From contig JAHQRK010000002.1 in assembly GCA_019828595.1 (NCBI GenBank), positions 2,728,001 through 2,792,000 of the forward strand: a DNA stretch of 64,000 nucleotides. The letters run 5' to 3'. Positions 45,388 to 56,495 of the stretch are shown in pieces (position 1 is the stretch's first letter; the number at the start of each line of letters is the position of its first letter). This DNA comes from Aphanomyces cochlioides. Its lineage: Eukaryota; Oomycota; Saprolegniomycetes; Saprolegniales; Verrucalvaceae. The translations under genes were made by a program, and so were the position numbers. Under the pieces are notes generated by a model. The model had not been told where the DNA came from. It saw only the letters and a program-made list of their open reading frames with translations, and did no database searches.

Positions 45388-46565
45388 ATTTTCAGGTCAC
45401 TGTCGCGGTGGCATGACCGAGCTGCCAGAGGGTAATACATTCAAGTGGATCATCTTGTACGAAGGTGTCAAATCCATCCTACCCAGCCATCGTCCGCCGA
45501 TATAGAATGACCATCTTTGAGGACTGTTTTGCCTGGCAACGCAACCCGTCGTGGACGTTCCATACACAAGATAGCTTTATAGATGCGAGCATCTGTGACT
45601 CGAAGGCAGCATTTCAGGAGTAACAAATGCATGACTTTCAGGAATGGACGAACACCAAGACACCGCCGCGATAGTATTATATTTCCTGTTGGCATTGCAA
45701 CATCTGTACCCAGTCCATCCTGTTGGACTATGTTCAGCTCAAGAGCTCTTGGATCTACAGCAATGGAGGATTTCAACAAGCTATTCTTACCAGTAATTCG
45801 CCTTTGGGCTCTAACGGGTTTCTTGCGCCCTACATGGTTATGTCATGAGTATTCCAACCGCAGATGTTGGAGGCATCGACCTCAAGATGGTTTTTTGGAT
45901 GGACTGGAGTGGTATGGAGCCCAAAGTTGGCACTTTCTCAGCATGCTCATTCTGTATTTTTCAATGCGGTGGTAGTACTGGTCTGTCACCGCGCCTGAGA
46001 AGTCGCAGGCTCAAATCCAAGCCGAGAAATGGCTTTTGTTGTGCCTTACGAAGCATTTTGAACAATCTGTTCACACCATTGTAGCCACACCGCTCGCAAT
46101 TTGAATTGCCCTACCATTTGAAGTGCGGCCACGTCGACGAGCTGCGGGAGCGAGACTGACGCAGTGGATTATTTTGGGTGCCGCCGTTCTGGCCGTCGTG
46201 ATGGCTGCACCGTGGTTTGGCAGAGTTCAGTGTAAAGAAAGACGAGAAGAAATCAAGGCAGTCGTCTTCAGTCGAGACTGCGTTGGGCCATAACGGGGGT
46301 CGTGTGTGGACGGTGTGGTATCCTAAGTCCACATGCGATGAACTCGACAGACCTTTGTTGGGCACGTCGCGACCACCAGAACTCACACTCCTTGAACAAA
46401 GCGTTCAAAATACCAAATTGATAAAGTCCATTTTCATTCAATTGGGAATACCGTATGCTCTGAAAAGAACCTCGTCATGCGCCACTTTTGGTTTCATGGG
46501 TGCACTTCAATTGGAAGGTAACCGCGTGGAAGAGCATTTTCGGGAAACTTCATTTTGAATATCTC
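45388..46565 (+). pseudogene. chimeric remnant: transporter 5' region joined to phosphotransferase last exon
   Basis: About 45900-46046 resembles the start of the OFA transporter (APEKSQAQIQAEKWLL), then switches at about 46046 to sequence matching the last GNPTAB exon (46046-46280; ttgaacaatctgttcacacc against ttgaacgatctcttcacatc at 40162). A damaged C-terminal anchor region is recognisable at 46150-46220. An unexplained minus-strand frame lies at 45468-45779 (VQQDGLGTDVAMPTGNIILS). The switch marks one end of a duplicated unit. Confidence 0.65.
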
Positions 46566-48296
46566 ATGCTGTGGCGCTGTCAACCGCAACATCGCCTCAC
46601 ATTGTACTGGTCTGTGATCGCACCAGAGAAGTCCAGAGCTCAAATTGAAGCGGAGAAATGGATTCTAGTCGTGCCGTACGCCCCTGGCAAGTATTGCCTC
46701 CCGCTCTGCACGCTCCCGTTTCGAAGGTGGATGCTCTTTATCGCATCGTTTGTGGCCCAGTTTTGCAACGGATCACTCTATGCTTGGTCGATTCTCAATC
46801 CTCACATTGATAGCTACATACAAGGAAGATCGATGGACGCCATGCCAACACAAAATGAAACTGGATCGGGACCACTATCGACCAGTTCGTTACCTCCTGA
46901 CCAGAAGGCAGTCGTTGCTTTCTATGTCGCGGCCGGCGTCCTAGGTTTTGCAGCAGCGCTCTCTGGACCATTTGTCGAGCGTCATGGCCCTCGCCTTAGT
47001 TTGATCGTTGCGCTTTGTCTCCTCTTTGTCGGCCACTTCGCGGCATTTTTGTCAATGCAATACAAGAGCTACGTTGGTCTTTACATCGGCTATGGCGTCT
47101 TCTGCGGTGCTGGTTATGGCATTGGCTACATAGCGCCCGTGTCAGCTCTGATGAAGTGGTATCCTGACCTCCGCGGCACTGCTGGTGGGTTTGCCGTTTG
47201 TGGGTTTGGTGTGGGAGCTGCTGCCTGGGGAGACGTGTATGAGCCTCTCGTCGCAGCCGTTGGCATTAATTGGTTTTTCCTCGTCTTCGGCTCCATCATG
47301 TCTGTTATTCTACTCATATCTGCATTCGTGCTACGGACTCCACCTCCAAATTATGTCGTCCGTGGTCGAAATGTGCATGGGGTCAAAGTGTCCATGCCTC
47401 CAACAGAATCCACTCGCGAGAAATTACAAGGACATTCCGAGAGCACTGAGCGTGTCAGTGTCGTCCTGGAGGAGGACAGAAACGGCAATTGCGTTAATGT
47501 CTTTGACTACCAAGAGCAAGAACTCGGCGAGGCGGAAATCCTCTACCACAACAAGATCAAGAGCCTCCGAATACGAGAATGCGTCTTCTCAATCGAGTAC
47601 ATGTTGCTCTACTTGGTGTTTTTCGGCGCCGTCGCGACTGGTATCATCTTGATGTCTCGTGTCTTCAGCATTGGGAAAGCGGTGTTTCGTCAAGATGACC
47701 ACAAGTTGACACATTTGGTCATGTACTTGGCGCTTTGCAACTTTTTGGGTCGCCTGCTGTGTCCGCTTCTCTCCGATGCGTTCATTGAGTTTGCTCAGCT
47801 CAATCCTGCATTTGGTCGAAAGATCGTCATCGGTCTGCTCTTGGTAGATCAAGTGGTCGTCTTAGCGCTTCTCAAGTCACTCATCCACGACCCGAGTGCA
47901 TTTGGCTTGTTTCAAGTGGTGTTGTTCTTCCTCACCTTCTCCTACGGCGGTGTCATTGGTATCATCCCGTCGCTTTTGACGGACATGTACGGCGTGTACA
48001 ACTCGGGGACCATGCATGGCATCATCCTCACTGCGTGGTCGATCTGTGCGATTGGAGGTGGTCTGACATTCCAGCACTATTTCTTCAAGATCAAAGATTC
48101 GTATCCGATGGAGCAGATGCGAGATGGGGAGATCGCAGCGTACATTTTCAACTTTCATTGGTTGCTGGTTATTGCTTGCATTGCACTTGCTTTGGTTCCT
48201 CTGGTGCGAACAAACCCAGTGGATCGGTTCTATCCAGGTTACCAGTACAGCATCTGTGGTCGACCACTCATTCGCTTCACGAAGAAGGATTATTGA
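46566..48296 (+). CDS. OFA-type major facilitator transporter, copy 2 (intact)
   Basis: 576 residues from ATG 46566 (MLWRCQPQHRLTLYWSVIAP), the ATG equivalent to that of copy 1. Twelve predicted membrane segments with an extracellular loop after the first (YIQGRSMDAMPTQNETGSGP), VERHGPRLSLIVALC, GAGYGIGYIAPVSALMKWYP, an acidic cytosolic loop of about 100 residues between segments 6 and 7, and GVIGIIPSLLTDMYGVYNSG. OFA relatives exchange small mono- and dicarboxylates; the substrate here is unknown. The last 465 bases are identical to copy 1 although the rest has clearly diverged. Confidence 0.93.
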   Translation: MLWRCQPQHRLTLYWSVIAPEKSRAQIEAEKWILVVPYAPGKYCLPLCTLPFRRWMLFIASFVAQFCNGSLYAWSILNPHIDSYIQGRSMDAMPTQNETGSGPLSTSSLPPDQKAVVAFYVAAGVLGFAAALSGPFVERHGPRLSLIVALCLLFVGHFAAFLSMQYKSYVGLYIGYGVFCGAGYGIGYIAPVSALMKWYPDLRGTAGGFAVCGFGVGAAAWGDVYEPLVAAVGINWFFLVFGSIMSVILLISAFVLRTPPPNYVVRGRNVHGVKVSMPPTESTREKLQGHSESTERVSVVLEEDRNGNCVNVFDYQEQELGEAEILYHNKIKSLRIRECVFSIEYMLLYLVFFGAVATGIILMSRVFSIGKAVFRQDDHKLTHLVMYLALCNFLGRLLCPLLSDAFIEFAQLNPAFGRKIVIGLLLVDQVVVLALLKSLIHDPSAFGLFQVVLFFLTFSYGGVIGIIPSLLTDMYGVYNSGTMHGIILTAWSICAIGGGLTFQHYFFKIKDSYPMEQMRDGEIAAYIFNFHWLLVIACIALALVPLVRTNPVDRFYPGYQYSICGRPLIRFTKKDY

Positions 48297-49282
48297 TTCG
48301 ACCATGTCCAAACACCAGCGACATCCCCATCCGAACGTTCTCGTGTGGAAGAATGCAGCGAAAGGAAACACGATCAACGATCCCAACCACTGTCTCGGTG
48401 TGATCATAGAGCTGCCAGTTCGTAATATCTCCAAGGGGAATATGTAACAAAGAAAGCGTGAAATCCCATGTTGCAACTCCGATGTCCGCTGACAATAGTC
48501 AAGTCGGCATTGAAGGCAACACCGACTTTTCAAAGTTCGTCAGCGCCTGTAATGACAACGAACACTAGAAATGGTTGGTAATGCAGAGAAAGATGAGTCG
48601 TAGAATTGGTTTCGTGTTGGAATACGGAGGAGCAGAATTTCGACTTGCTGAATCTGTCGATTGGACTATCGAGCGCGGTTTTCGTTCCACGGTGTGTAGG
48701 AAGAAGTCTCTTCTGGCATACAATGCGAGATTAAGCTGCTGCGACCTCCATTGCTCACGAACATCTTCGGCGTCTGTTTTGCGCAAGGACAGCACACTTT
48801 TGTAGAGGCTTCATACACAACTTAGCTTCACTGGATAACTATGAGCATCTGGGACCCCCACACGATCTACGGCAGTGAAAAAATACATGACTCGAGACAT
48901 GGACGAACAGAAATACAAATCGGGGAAGTATGTGGAGTGCGCAAACTCACATTGCCAGCTGGCGTCGCAATATCGCAATAGTCCTTCCTGCTGGTAGTCG
49001 TTGGCCCGTGCTCAGCTCAAAAAGGCTCTTAAATCTACACCTACGCCATGGAGTATGTCACTCAGCTCATCCTTTTTCACCTTTGAACTTGAACGAGCTT
49101 CTTGCGCTTGCCTCAGGTTTACAAGATTGCCCTTCTTGCTTCCGAAGTCGTCATGTCAGGAGCATTCCATGCGCAGATGTTTGGCCATGGACCTCAAGAT
49201 GGTCCCTTTTGGTTTGTGGATCTTCTGGAGCGGGATGTCGCCCAAATTTGGCAGTCTCGACAAGCTCATTCTGTATGTTTCA
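48297..49282. other. flank of the duplicated transporter unit
   Basis: Minus-strand pieces that look like old exons: DHTETVVGIVDRVSFRCILP near 48390 and REQWRSQQLNLALYARRDFF near 48740. Bases from about 48840 to 49280 resemble 45400-45960, the matching flank before the chimeric remnant. No complete gene. Confidence 0.35.
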
Positions 49283-49960
49283 ATGTTGTGGTTTTGTCAA
49301 CCACACGATCGCCTCACGTCATACTGGTCTGTGATCGCGCCTGAGAAGTCGCAAGCTCAAATCGAAGCCGAGAAATAGCTCTTCATCGTGCCATACGCTC
49401 CAGGCAAGTACTGCCTTCCGCTCTGCACGATATCATGCAACGGGTCGCTGTATGCAGGGTCGATTTCTAAGCCCGTAGATTGACAGCTACATTCAAGGCA
49501 TCTTGATGGATGAAAGACCACCCACTCCCATGGACTTAATGCCACCACCACAAAATGGATCATGGCCTCCCCCTCGAAATGGATCTTGGCCACCACCTCG
49601 CAATTTAATCTGGCATCCGTATCGGGGTGGGACGTCACTTCCACCTCGAAATGAATCCTTGCTTCCTGCACAAAATGCCTCTTGGTCGCCATCACAAAAT
49701 GCCTCGTGGTTGCCCCCTCTTCAAATACATCGTGGCTGAATGCGTCTGGGCTGCCATCACAGAATTCATCGTCGCTGCTCTCCACTGCTTGGACCATTCG
49801 TCGAACTCCATGTCCCTCGCCACAGTTTGATCGTTGCGCTTTGTCTCCTCTTTGTCGGCCACCTGGCGTCTTTCATCTCAATGCACTACAAGAGCTACGT
49901 TGGTCTTTACTTCGGCTACGGTGTCTTTACATCGCTCCTGTGTGTGGCGTGAAGTGTTGT
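49283..49960 (+). pseudogene. OFA-type transporter, copy 3 (degenerate)
   Basis: Begins MLWFCQPHDRLTSYWSVIAP at 49283, stop after QIEAEK (TAG at 49376-49378), then VPYAPGKYCLPLCTI, a deletion of the first membrane segment, an expanded low-complexity loop (49503-49740), and HSLIVALCLLFVGHLASFIS with SYVGLYFGYGVF. The sequence is cut inside the fourth or fifth segment; the C-terminal two thirds are missing. Confidence 0.82.
49503..49740 (+). repeat. imperfect repeat expansion inside transporter copy 3
   Basis: Repeats of about 24-27 bases coding variants of PPPRNGSWPPPRN and NASWSPSQNASW. The equivalent loop in copies 1 and 2 is a short stretch (PPPPNGTESGPP, NETGSGP). The expansion is confined to this copy. 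Confidence 0.7.
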
Positions 49961-50270
49961 TTCCGCCGGGTTTCCTTGAGATACGAGCTCAAGCGGCGAA
50001 CTAGCGACGTTTGACGTTGGGCGAAGCTGAACGGGGTGATTCAGCGACGACCGACGGACCAACCGTTCGGAAGATTCAAGGTAAAAACGATTGTGTGGTT
50101 AGAAAGGCTAGCTAGAGCTACATATGCAGTAAACTAAGGGGTATTAATAGAGGAAGATGAAACGTGATGGGACATTGTACTATTGTGGGGGTTGAATGGG
50201 AAGATACACCACTTTGATTGGCTGTATCTCAGTCAAATATTAATCTTTTTCGACAAAACAAAAAATATAA
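49961..50270. other. spacer after transporter copy 3
   Basis: About 310 bases with no open frame of note. Nothing recognised. Confidence 0.4.
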
Positions 50271-50483
50271 GGGTGCGTCTGGCAAATTTTCAAAATCAAT
50301 GTGCCATTTTCAGCTATATTAGAGAGTTTTGGCAAGTTTCAGACGAATGACTTTTCACTCTGTATCCGGACGACAGCAATCTCACTGGTAAATTCAGTGG
50401 TGAAATAATACGAATGAGCAAGCCTCACTGTGCTGGTGGTCACGATTCGTTGGCTAACTCTCATTGGACGAATACACTGGACC

Positions 50484-51305
50484 ATGAGCGTGTCGGCACC
50501 GACAGCACAAGGCAGAAAGAAGGCGTTCAGGTTCGAAGCAGCCCACGATGTAGACTTGCTGAGGGAAGCGATGGTTCACAAGCCATGGAGTGCAAGCCAC
50601 GGCAAGGTGCAGTCAACGTGGGTTGCGATTGCCTCTGTCCTGAGCATGCAGTTTGGGGTTCGGATAACCCCGTTGGCATGCCGAAGACGCTTTGATTCAC
50701 TGCTGGAAACATTCAACTCGAACGAATTGGCGTCGCTTCGTGCATCAGGAACAGACGAGGAGTATGGGGAAAGAGAAGTTCTTCTGACCGAAATAAAGGA
50801 GATGGCGAGGCTCGTATATAGAGTAGATTATTCAACTTGAATCTATAGGTAAATGATTTTGAGTCTCAAAAGGACATGCAGTCTACGCAAGCTGCAGAAG
50901 AAGCAGCAAGAAAGAAGGCTATAGCAACTAGCATGATGGAAGCCGCTATGGCTTCAATTGAAAAACGACATCGAAATGAGTCTTCAAACGATGAAGACAG
51001 TGAAGACATGCCGACAACCATGACAAAAAAGAAACGGCGTGTGAACGAAGATGGATTTCTCCAGTCTCTGATCGAAACACAGAAGCATGCCATGAACATT
51101 TGAACAAGAGAGAACGTCACTGCTTCAAAAACGATTGCAGTTGATGGAACGCCAATTAGAACTTCGTGAAGAGCAGTTCAAACTTGACAAAATGGAACGA
51201 GAACAGCAAGTGCAATTGGATAGATTGGAACGTCAGCAAGCTGTAAAAGCTCAAGCTGCCCTCGTAGATTATCTCAGTAAGCTCTCTCGTATGACCAAAG
51301 ACTAA
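50484..51305 (+). pseudogene. Myb/SANT-like Harbinger partner with coiled-coil tail, frameshifted
   Basis: From ATG 50484: AFRFEAAHDVDLLREAMVHK, PWSASHGKVQSTWVAIASVL and PLACRRRFDSLLETF form a Myb-like DNA-binding region. A 35-base intron (50814-50848) joins MARL to VNDFESQKDMQS. A charged linker (KKKRRVNEDGFLQSLIE) leads to a coiled coil LLQKRLQLMERQLELREEQF. A frameshift near 51100 separates linker and coil. Confidence 0.72.
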
Positions 51306-51323
51306 TACAGTGTTGATTCATTG

Positions 51324-52413
51324 TTAAAGCTCAAAAACTCTACATCCAAGGTATTCTCGTGCTGTCGGCGGTGGCACACTGAAGTAGTCTGACGTCGAGC
51401 AGCCGTAAAGGCAGGTGTGTAAATTTTTCAATATGACCGACACAATGTAGAGCTTAGCGACAGGTTGCAAATGCAATTTGAGATTCTTTTTGAAATCATT
51501 GAAAGCCCAAAGGCTAACAACTTTTCCAAATTGCCATTCGACACATTCGGCCAGCACTCATCAGTCGATTGAACTCCTTCTGCGCTGGTGTCAAACTTGA
51601 ATACTTAAAAGGCGACAACAAATGGACACTTGGAGAGTAAGCCGGATCACCATATATAGTGAAGTCTACATCACCAAAATGTAGATGGCGCTCCAGTATT
51701 GAGACAAGGTGCGTGTACGAGTCGTGTCTCGCTCCAGGGAAGGGGCCAAACAGGTGGGCGATAATTCCATCGGGGGTTACTACCGATTGAAATTTCAAGG
51801 CGTGTTTCCGTTTGTGTCCATTATATACGATTTTTTGGTTCCTCGACGGCCTGCAAATGGCTCGTATCGTCCCATCAATAAAGCCCACACACGTTTGTAA
51901 TGGAATATTTGTTTCACGCATCACGTTCGCGAACTCGGTGAGCTTTGACTTAGTCAGACGCTCATGGTCCCATACAAGCAAATGTTTAAACTGCTCATAA
52001 ATGTGACGGACAACCAATTGACACACAGTAGATATAGCAGCTTTGGATCGATGGAAGAGCAATTCCAAGTCACACAAACGATTTGGATAAGCTAATCGAC
52101 GGAGCGTCATCAATAATGCGTCTCTGCCACTACACTTGACACGTGATGCAGTGGTAACTTCACGTGGAATGTTCAATACTTTATTTAAAAAGTCTTCGAT
52201 AATAATTTTTTAAATGTCCGTCTTTTGGAAGCGAAAGAGGTCTCGCCAAAGTCGATGAGAGGATGGTATTTCCCACAAGTCAAATTTGATAGCCAAAGCA
52301 TAGTGAGGGCTGTTGCGTCGAATTCTTCTTGCAAGAACAAACATACTGATGCACCTGAGGAGTGGCCGCACCGAAAGGAGAAGCATCGCGGTGCCAACGT
52401 CAACACCCTCCAT
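51324..52413 (-). pseudogene. PIF/Harbinger DDE transposase, stop and frameshift
   Basis: Harbinger nuclease: FDLWEIPSSHRLWRDLFRFQ, then after an in-frame stop near 52210, RDALLMTLRRLAYPNRLCDL, CVGFIDGTIRAICRP, GPFPGARHDSY, IYGDPAYSPS, and in a shifted frame ECVEWQFGKVVSLW with the final acidic residue. The stop and a frameshift near 51545 break it. Partner gene is convergent. Confidence 0.85.
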
Positions 52414-52642
52414 CGTACGACAATTGAGGAATGACTTCGAACGAATTCGTGAAAGTCAAATGATACGATTTGCTAAAATTCATTCCTATTCGTATATTTC
52501 ACTGTGACGCAATTCGTACATTTTTATTCTCACCGTGAAAAGTGGAGAGATTGCTAAAACTCTCTATTGGGATCGGCACTACTTTACTTTAACCCCCGGT
52601 TGCTGTTTTAAACACAACAACTCAGCACAGAGTGAATAATAC

Positions 52643-53996
52643 ATCCGGATAATTATCCGGATACATAGGAATGCCAAAGTGTCATTTTGATCTCTCGCAG
52701 AAGCAGAACCAAGAAGACGGATGTATTATGGATATTTACACATAGCTATGACAAATCCCTTGAAATACATGATACCTGTTGCATTTGCTGAAAAGTACCA
52801 ACTGCGCCACATGAACATGTCGAGGTAAGATTGTAACTGCTCGCCTCTCAATCCTCGCATTGCTATGAGGTGTTGTTTGATGCGCACTTCCCACACCCCT
52901 TCGATTCGCTGGGTGTGGGCACCATTGTCTGGATTGACAAAGTTGTTCGAATGGTTGACCCACATCTGGGTATACCTCATGTGCCGAAGCGATGGCGTGT
53001 TGGCAAGAGTATGGCGCTCGTTGGCGATACGTACGACGCAAATTTGTCGGACACAATAGGCGTTCCTAATAGTTTATCAGATAATTATACACGGTCAAAA
53101 TAGTTACCTTCGGCAATGTGTTTCTCGATGATGGGCATGAGAGTCCGCTTTGTTCTGTCGTTGTAAACCAGCACGCCAAACCACTTGTTGGTCGTTCTGT
53201 CAACACCACCAAAGAGCCAACGGTCGTAGTGCTGAGTCCCTCGCCCATATTTGGATTTTTTCTTCAGAGACGTCTCGTCAATCTCGACCACCGAACCAAC
53301 TCCTCCAATCTAATACATTGTCAAAATTAATACATATTGAAGTATCAAATCAAAGAGGTACCTTTACATTGCATGCCCTCATTTCCTTCGAGCAGATTCC
53401 ACGGCAAAACTTAAACCACGAGGTCGCCGTTTTCGACGACAAAGCAAGATCTTCTATCGCCTGTCGTGATGGCTTCATAGTAGCCCAGTAGAATAGAAGT
53501 CGGATAATCGATGACATGGGCAGATTTGAGCCAAGGAAAGGAGTATTTTGCCTGACACTCCGCTCTTAATCACAGCCGTTCCGACGACAACGCAAGCGCA
53601 ACAGGTCAGCGGACAACTTCATGTCACCCAAGCAGACACAACATATCATTCTATTACGTATTAAGCCAACCTATACGTTGCATTAGAATAGACGAAATAC
53701 AGTAGATATCATACATTCATACACCATTCAATGGTTGTGCGTTCAGTACTTGTGGCATTCATCACCGCCTTGAACGTGTAATCGGATAGATCTGCCAACT
53801 CATACATGACGCTGCTGGTTGAAAACTTGGAAGATAGCGAAGTGAAATGCCAAATGACTCCGATACTGGCCCACTTTCACGGGGAATGAAGTAAACTGGT
53901 ATACAAATTTCAATATTAAAATTTTGTGGTTGTGTGTGTTTTTGGTAGAAATGGGTGGTCAAACTCCACTTTGGAGTATCCGGATAATATCCGGAT
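52643..53996 (-). mobile_element. Merlin (ISXO2/IS1016-like) DNA transposon
   Basis: Bounded by inverted segments that each hold a pair of ATCCGGAT boxes: 52643-52662 at the left, 53978-53996 at the right, with a further shared ccaaagtg just inside. It encodes an ISXO2-like transposase, the hallmark of eukaryotic Merlin elements. I could not identify the 8-9 bp target duplication, so the exact ends are provisional. Confidence 0.65.
52726..53650 (-). pseudogene. Merlin/ISXO2-like transposase with introns, broken
   Basis: Pieces in order: a Cys-rich start (MKLSADLLRLRCRRNGC) with a stop just after it, SVRQNTPFLGSNLPMSSIIR, MKPSRQAIEDLALSSKTATS, then VVEIDETSLKKKSKYGRGTQ, RWLFGGVDRTTNKWFGVLVY, TPIVSDKFASYV and WVNHSNNFVNPDNGAHTQRI, EGVWE. 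The DDE-type acid residues (VEIDE, VSDKF, IEGVWE) are present. Two GT-AG introns (53310-53361 and 53066-53107) restore the frame exactly; a further frameshift near 53000 is not explained by an intron. Confidence 0.82.
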
Positions 53997-55124
53997 AAAT
54001 TGATGACTGAGGACTTGCCATGTAAACTGTCCTTGAGGGGTTGGGTGAAACATTAGCTCAATTGATTGTTTATAAATGATGTAATATATAGAGTTATACA
54101 GTTAAACAAATTGTCGTTTTCACCATTTTATTCATTTTCAGAGAGAACGTCAAGCAAATCGCCTTCACGATCGGCATCGGCAAGAAAAGAGTGATCAGTC
54201 GCCGCAAAATACGAGTCAACTCATGTTTTTTCCCCATAACTTTGTCGTTCGGAATGCTTAATGTGTGAGTCGTAGCGTTTTATAGAGAGGACAGAAAGCG
54301 CTCTGAACTAGTCTTTCCCTCACAATAAAATTTTCTTTGAGGGGATGGAAATCAGCGGAAAATGTCTATTTTGTCAGATTGTGTACGATCCCAATATGCC
54401 CCTACAATTGTAGACCGCTTACGCTTTATGCGCAGTCTCCTCCTGACATATAAACAGAGTAATTGTGTTTTTTTCGACGAATCTGCACTCCTTGTAATGT
54501 GAATTACTACGTAGTGCAAGTAAAACATTTGGATTTGAGCGAAGTGTCTGCTGAGTTTGCCATCTTTTTTTTGCTGGGCTTAGATTACTCTAAACTTTTA
54601 TATGATGGTAGGGTTAACTCAGTACGCCAATCAGTATCAAAAGAGCTGTGTGAATACAAGAATATTATTTTCTGGAGGTGAGCTCTGATTGGCCTTTGCG
54701 CAGAAAATGCAATTTCATTGGGTATTTAATAACTGATATTCATGCACAGCAATACAAAAATTGAAACAGAGTTTTATTAAATTTTTCAGTCATGAGTTTC
54801 GAGATTTTAGACTGAGAACATTCAAGTTGAGTTTTCTCGGCTCACAGAACGATTTGGAGTGATCTGACAACGTTTTTGAGCTCGTCTCAAAGTGAAGAAA
54901 ATACAGTACAGAAAAACCTGCTAGTTTAAACACCTCGGATAGCTAAACGCCTTTCGAACTGAACAGGTTTTCAATCCACGGACAGATTTCCATATATGTC
55001 GACCCTGGTAGATTGAACAAAAACCTCTCATGCTAAACGAAGTAATTTGATCAAATATGAGTTGTAGTACGTAACGTCAGAACACATCGTTGGTTAGCCA
55101 CACATTGTTAGTCTTGGTGGAAGG
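53997..55124. other. AT-rich stretch without genes
   Basis: Only short frames. From 54904 the sequence cagtacagaaaaacctgcta follows TA and resembles the ends of pogo/Tigger-type elements. Confidence 0.4.
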
Positions 55125-55235
55125 ATGGTCGACTTGAGCATGGAAGACAAAGCCACCATGCTGAAGATGATCGATGAAGGCACCCCATACGAAGACATCA
55201 AGAAGCGCTTCAAGTGCTCAGTTGAGACAGAGTAG
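55125..55235 (+). pseudogene. pogo/CENP-B-type helix-turn-helix fragment
   Basis: A 36-codon frame, MEDKATMLKMIDEGTPYEDI then KKRFKCSVETE, resembles the start of the CENP-B/pogo N-terminal helix-turn-helix. No transposase core follows. Probably a small non-autonomous relic starting near 54904. Confidence 0.5.
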
Positions 55236-55418
55236 AGTGTATAGATTGATAGAGTAGAGTGTATTAATTGATGAACGACAGACGTTACTTATGGAAATGT
55301 CCTGATACCATACGGTAAATTAGTAACTTGAAATTTGTATGCCTATACAAACGCTTCGATAAAGCTATAGCTGAACACCTTTGGAATTGAACAAGATTCC
55401 CACTCCACCGCGCGTTGT

Positions 55419-55955
55419 TCAAACAAGCAGGTTTATCTGTATGTATATTAGTTCAATTATCACTAATGTCAAATGTCCATTGGGTAATGTTCGAGTTGCA
55501 GCTGTAACCGCAAGAATTGAACAAGTTGTGGCCTGTGACTCGCTTGCAATGCCCAATGCGCCCAGTCGTGAAAGGATTAGGATCATCTGGAGCGCCGTAT
55601 ACGGCATAGCAGTAAATACTACTCATGTTGTTGATCTTCTTCTTGTATGGTGCATCCCGAGTAAGCGACAAGATATCGTCGATGCTCGCGGGCTCATCGA
55701 CAGGAGCAAAATAGACTAACATAAACTCTTGTACGCGTCGTTCAGTCCAAAGCACCTTCCCATACAATTGGGCTCGATTTGGGACAGGATTGCGAGACAA
55801 CAGCGCCTTACCGACTTCCACACATTGGATTTTAAAAAGTTCGGCATCCGGCGTCGACGGCTATCCATTGTATCCACGATGGAGCGCCGCTTCGGTGGTG
55901 GCGTGAGGGTGGGTGAAGACGGCTCGTTCGCTTCGATCTTGCGCTTTGGAGGCAT
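55419..55955 (-). CDS. unknown protein, frame changes once
   Basis: Starts at ATG 55955 with a basic nuclear-localisation-like head (MPPKRKIEANEPSSPTLTPP, PKRRS). Near 55820 the better-looking coding frame shifts to KALLSRNPVPNRAQLYGKVL and FAPVDEPASIDDILSLTRDA. I recognise no domain. Could be a transposon-borne protein or a small host gene with an error or short intron. Confidence 0.35.
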
Positions 55956-56495
55956 TTTGAAAATGGAATCAGCAGTACATTAGAAAGCAACATCGTGTTG
56001 GTGTTTATGTGTTCTCCTGATATGACCTTTACGTATTGTATCATTAAGTTCTCTAAAATAATATATACTGTCAATACAAATACATAAAATTATATCAATT
56101 TCTACAGTATCTAGTGCATTTACAGCAGGCTGTCAAAACGCATACTGTATTGATGGACTCAATATCCTGAAATTTATAATACATGCCAATAAACGCGAGT
56201 CCGGTTGCTACCGTAAACCGCAAATTTTCTCAACTGTTGTGACATCAGTACCGCCTAGTGTCACTACGTTTGTGGACTTTGACAGTGAAAACGGAGCAAT
56301 GTGTCTATACACTACTGTTTGTAAAAATTTCATGTGGTAACTAGGAATATCTGTGAATCTGACTTCAAATTTTCAGAAGGTTCATTTGTCAAATCCATTA
56401 GCATGCTGTCGTACGTCGCACGCCAGATTTTTAAAGAACAAGGACGATACGAAACCAATGGTTGAACACAAGATTACATGTTGTATTTGTTATAT
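55956..56495. other. AT-rich spacer
   Basis: No gene or repeat recognised between the two unknown minus-strand ORFs. Confidence 0.4.

Larger units (their letters stand above)
50271..52596. mobile_element. PIF/Harbinger element with convergent Myb-like and transposase genes, broken
   Basis: Two genes meet tail to tail near 51310. Imperfect inverted ends share tagagagttttggcaa (left, 50320) and its reverse ttgctaaaactctcta (right, 52550), and gtgaaaagt or its reverse just inside. Outer limits are approximate: gggtgcgtc at 50271 and aaccccc ending near 52596. I could not confirm a target duplication. Confidence 0.72.

Noticed and set aside
49357..49797. Minus-strand frame antisense to transporter copy 3
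   Set aside because: Reverse reading of the imperfect repeat; opened only because the repeat lacks stops in this frame.
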